Part shown: in pieces, positions 6,046-6,629 of the stretch
Layout of the letters: each line of letters opens with the position of its first letter
How positions within the stretch are numbered: the first letter of the stretch is position 1
Assembly (NCBI GenBank): GCA_900766925.1
Contig: CAAFXG010000294.1
Coordinates: 1-6,629, forward strand
Source of the DNA: Lachnospiraceae bacterium
Lineage (GTDB): Bacteria; Bacillota; Clostridia; Lachnospirales; Lachnospiraceae
Direction: 5' to 3'
Length of the DNA stretch: 6,629 nucleotides
Notes under the pieces: model-generated
Told to the model about the DNA's origin: nothing
The model's input: only the letters and a program-made list of their open reading frames with translations
Databases searched by the model: none
Program-made: the position numbers and the translations under genes

Positions 6046-6525
6046 TCATTCACATTCAGCAGAGGCTTCGCGATAAAAGAAAGAAGGCTCACTTGCAAAT
6101 TCTCTATTCTTTTGCGACTGTAAATTTGTCATCGTATAATTACAATAATTACCATCAAAGAAAGAATCCAACACATCTTTAAAAATATGTTCCCTTGTCA
6201 CATATAGAAAAAGCGTCATACATGATTTTACTTTAAGAGCATCAACAGCTCCAAAAATCTGAACAATTGTTTTCTGATGTCTTTGTTCCAAAAGGGCATT
6301 TGATATATCAACCAATCTTTGCCGTAAGACAGGATGCTCCCAATACTCCCTTGCTTCTTTTTCATCTGCTATACCATAGTAATGTGACTTATGACTATGC
6401 CCTAACCCTTTTAATTGAGGAAATATATACCATATCCAATGAGATTGCTTCTCTCCTCTTTTAATCTCCTGAAAAGCAACAGAATAGGCTCTATCTTGTG
6501 CTTGAAGAAATCTTTCTACATCCAT
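6046..6525 (-). CDS. DUF1810-family protein
   Basis: A 159-residue protein with the full DUF1810 signature: ERFLQAQDRAY (4-14), A-x-x-EIKRGEKQSHWIWYIFPQLKGLG (17-42), SHYYGI (47-52), EAREYWEHPVLRQRL (57-71), IFGAVDALKVKSCMTLF (90-106) and VLDSFFDG (118-125). The SHWIWYIFPQ block is diagnostic. The family is about 140 residues, so the last 24 or so, rich in Ser, Glu and Phe, are an extra tail. Biochemical function is not established to my knowledge. A TTG at 6531 would add two residues, but ATG 6525-6523 places the MDVERFL start as in relatives and is preferred. It is soluble. The stop is 16 bp before the TerB-like start, so the two genes are likely co-transcribed. DUF1810 genes are widespread, so its presence beside a Ter module could be a functional link or just neighbourhood. 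Confidence 0.93.
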   Translation of the reverse strand: MDVERFLQAQDRAYSVAFQEIKRGEKQSHWIWYIFPQLKGLGHSHKSHYYGIADEKEAREYWEHPVLRQRLVDISNALLEQRHQKTIVQIFGAVDALKVKSCMTLFLYVTREHIFKDVLDSFFDGNYCNYTMTNLQSQKNREFASEPSFFYREASAECE

Positions 6526-6546
6526 ATTCAAGTTAATATATTTTTC

Positions 6547-6629
6547 TTAGTTCTTTTCAAATTCCTTTTCACTAATAGATACTGTCGTAAAATTATTATC
6601 TGACGTTTCATCTATGACATTTATCTTCA
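6547..6629 (-). CDS. C-terminal end of an unidentified upstream gene (partial)
   Basis: On the minus strand, one frame is open from the right edge for 26 codons and ends with TAA at 6549-6547, giving a tail KINVIDETSDNNFTTVSISE and then KEFEKN. The other two minus frames close within a few codons of the edge. The stop lies 21 bp before the DUF1810 ATG, which is normal spacing in this operon. The composition is acidic and polar, with no recognisable motif. An open run of this length also occurs by chance in AT-rich DNA, so it could be the downstream end of a real gene or nothing. Confidence 0.4.
   Translation of the reverse strand, partial: KINVIDETSDNNFTTVSISEKEFEKN

Noticed and set aside
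6030..6098. Earlier ATG at 6098 for the TerB-like gene, adding 23 residues
   Set aside because: It would overlap the DUF1810 gene by 53 bp, and the added residues lie outside the recognisable domain. ATG 6029 gives normal operon spacing.
6526..6629. Promoter in front of the DUF1810 gene
   Set aside because: No TAnnTTTG box could be found on the minus strand here. Transcription probably enters from upstream.

Overview
The window is AT-rich and all supported genes lie on the minus strand, so transcription runs from high to low coordinates. A Bacteroidota (probably Bacteroidales) origin is the best guess. The reasons are one clear TAnnTTTG-type -7 promoter element (minus strand, 4554 to 4547), A-rich leaders mostly without Shine-Dalgarno sites, and protein flavour. 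No rRNA, tRNA or species marker is present, so this is an inference.

Layout in transcription order. (1) The tail of an unidentified gene (6629-6547). (2) A DUF1810-family gene (6525-6046). (3) A 464-residue protein with a TerB-like N-terminus (6029-4635). (4) A 123-bp intergenic region (4634-4512) with three GGTTRCAA octamers and the promoter. (5) Three TerD-family genes (4511-3954, 3950-3321, 3240-2563), with a 13-codon ORF between the second and third that looks like the start of a lost terD copy. (6) Two short TerY von Willebrand A (VWA) proteins, each 212 aa (2551-1913 and 1856-1218), separated by a spacer with a perfect 10-bp stem hairpin. (7) A long VWA protein with a C-terminal cysteine-rich TerY-C domain (1207-161). 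(8) The first 52 codons of another gene (157 to the left edge). Most gaps are 3-16 bp, as in an operon.

Together this is a 'Ter' stress-response module. TerD paralogues are Ca2+-binding proteins, TerB-type proteins are metal-binding helical proteins associated with membrane complexes, and TerY proteins are VWA proteins with an intact metal-ion-dependent adhesion site (MIDAS). In TerY-P triads, a TerY works with a PP2C-type phosphatase and a protein kinase. The gene entering the left edge sits where such a partner would be expected, but too little of it is visible to tell. Ter modules are linked to tellurite and oxidative stress, colicin resistance and phage inhibition; which applies here cannot be read from sequence. 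The module is recognisable rather than wholly new. Its unusual points are three tandem TerY paralogues with a shared proline-rich tail, the long TerB-like fusion, the DUF1810 gene next to it, the probable terD relic and the intergenic hairpin. No terC, terA, transposase, CRISPR array or RNA gene was seen.
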